Below are positions 62,546-64,000 of a stretch of 64,000 nt of DNA, one piece after another. Under the pieces are notes generated by a model that saw nothing but the letters and a program-made list of their open reading frames with translations, was not told the DNA's origin and made no database searches. The stretch spans positions 8,439,842 to 8,503,841 of the forward strand of contig NC_135549.1 of the NCBI RefSeq assembly GCF_964340395.1, written 5' to 3'. The stretch comes from Glandiceps talaboti. Taxonomy: Eukaryota; Hemichordata; Enteropneusta; Spengelidae. Positions within the stretch are counted from its first letter, which is position 1, and every line of letters starts with the position of its first letter. A program made the translations under genes and the position numbers.

Positions 62546-63510
62546 AGACAATGTTAGAAACCCCTACCCCATTGATTCCTGTGGGAACATGCCTTTCGTG
62601 AAGAAAAAATGGTTACATAACATGTCTACAAGAATTGTTGGAGAATGTCTATGTAGAATGCCACACTGATCCCATATCCACACCTTGAGTTTTATTTTTA
62701 TTGTTCTTCAATGATCTCCTTCAAAGTAATAGTCTGGATGCCAATATGGTTTCTAACTAAACCACGTCTAGCCAAAAGCCCCTCAAATAGCACAAAAAGT
62801 TGTTCACCCAATCAGTGAAACCTAAATGTTTTGGTGATGTAAACAGTATATAAGTAGCATCATGGGCTGACAAATATACCACATTTGAACATTACTGTCC
62901 CAATAAACACTAACTTTATGAGGGACTGTGTTATTGGTTAGAGTTTTGTGATTTATTAACAAAGACATGATGTTAATGACTGTGTGGGTGGCTGTAAATG
63001 AATTTTAAATTGCATCTCATGCATTTCAAGACTTCTAGAGTAACGACTCTGACTATACTTTGAGTGGAGGTATAAATGGTAATGATACAGTATAGGAACT
63101 AGACTATCAAAGTAATTACCTTGTCCAAAAGACTACAGTCGGATATTAATCTCACCATTAATGCCTGAATTTATGTCTATCAAGGTGGATCTGATAAGAT
63201 CATGGAAATCGAGAAACTTTCATCACTTTGGACTTGAGCATTGAATACATTTGTGAAGTACTCAGACCATGATTCATGTTTTTTTTTTAGAGATTAATTC
63301 CACTAGATCGTCCACTAAATCGTCCACGAAAACAAATACATTCTATCATTCCACCATGTCACTCAACAACGCGCATCGAATTCTATCACTTGAATTTCCG
63401 TTATTTAGTCGTCTGAAGATCGTAACGGCCTCCGTACCATAACTTGTGTACTTTGTGTAAATACAGCTCTACTTCTCAGTATTGAGCACTTTTCCTTCAG
63501 TTTATGACTT
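62546..63510. other. No gene recognised
   Basis: AT-rich sequence with no supported feature. Confidence 0.5.
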
Positions 63511-63514
63511 ACCT

Positions 63515-63517
<3 letters not shown>

Positions 63518-63602
<85 letters not shown>
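63518..63602. repeat. (TA)n microsatellite
   Basis: Pure TA dinucleotides, about 42 units. 63603-64000 shows nothing recognisable. Confidence 0.97.
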
Positions 63603-63605
<3 letters not shown>

Positions 63606-64000
63606 CCATTGCTCGGTTGACGGCAACGCGGTCAAAGATATCGGGTTCTTTGCACAATACACGTGTATATAGAAATGATGTCCCTTAAATTTCCCCTCTT
63701 TTCATTCTTGCTCTTTTCAACTACAATATAGATTTTGATAATTTCCATAGGTCTCACGAGATATACTCTTCAAGGAAAAACAAGTTCGTGTCGGAGTTTG
63801 ACACGAGAATAGTCTGTGCTTGGAGTAATTATACTGTCAGTATAATTTCTCAAAGGTATGTGTTATCGTGGAAGTTTAAACATTATTTATACTTTAATGG
63901 TGTTATAGATTTTGACCCAAGCTATGCATGCCACGGTCACAAGCTATATTGCGTCAGATCGATTTGCCAAACAAGTTTGCCAGAATTAACGCATCCCATC

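Overview
The window is eukaryotic genomic DNA: AT-rich, dense in microsatellites and transposon remnants, with short exons bounded by GT-AG introns. It most resembles a marine invertebrate (invertebrate deuterostome or lophotrochozoan); the sequence alone does not let me name the phylum.

Two giant multi-exon cadherin genes converge tail to tail. CadA is on the plus strand: 19 coding exons from the left edge to a stop at 25204-25206, about 3145 residues visible, about 26 EC repeats, with its 5' end outside the window. CadB is on the minus strand: 26 coding exons from 56852 down to a stop at 27844-27846, about 3768 residues visible, about 33 EC repeats, with 5' exons not found. Both end in the same order: EC repeats, a conserved membrane-proximal domain, one transmembrane helix, a Cys-rich segment and a divergent cytoplasmic tail. 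No EGF, laminin-G or protease domain is seen. Joining the exons keeps one reading frame through every junction. All 17 introns shared between CadA exons 1-19 and CadB exons 9-26 have matching position and phase, so the pair arose by an inverted duplication of an already intron-rich gene. The stop codons are 2.6 kb apart.

Region by region: 1-25206 CadA. Its intron 6277-11185 carries an intact two-ORF non-LTR retrotransposon (about 6590-10892), and its intron 17533-19060 carries a decayed LINE tail. 25207-27843 holds the two 3' UTRs and a microsatellite. 27844-56852 is CadB, whose introns hold a tRNA-derived SINE, a 424-bp terminal-inverted-repeat element next to a splice acceptor, and a degenerate array resembling an exon end with its donor site. 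56853-64000 has no exon I can support; it holds a 154-bp foldback element with 9-bp target duplications, two LINE fossils (one with a 292-bp tandem duplication) and long GA and TA microsatellites.

The two cadherins are probably single-pass surface adhesion proteins of the large cadherin-related type (Fat/CDH23-like repeat number, but without Fat accessory domains). They share extracellular layout and differ mainly in the cytoplasmic tail, Gly-rich in CadA and charged/helical in CadB, which suggests similar binding outside the cell and different coupling inside it. That functional statement is inference.
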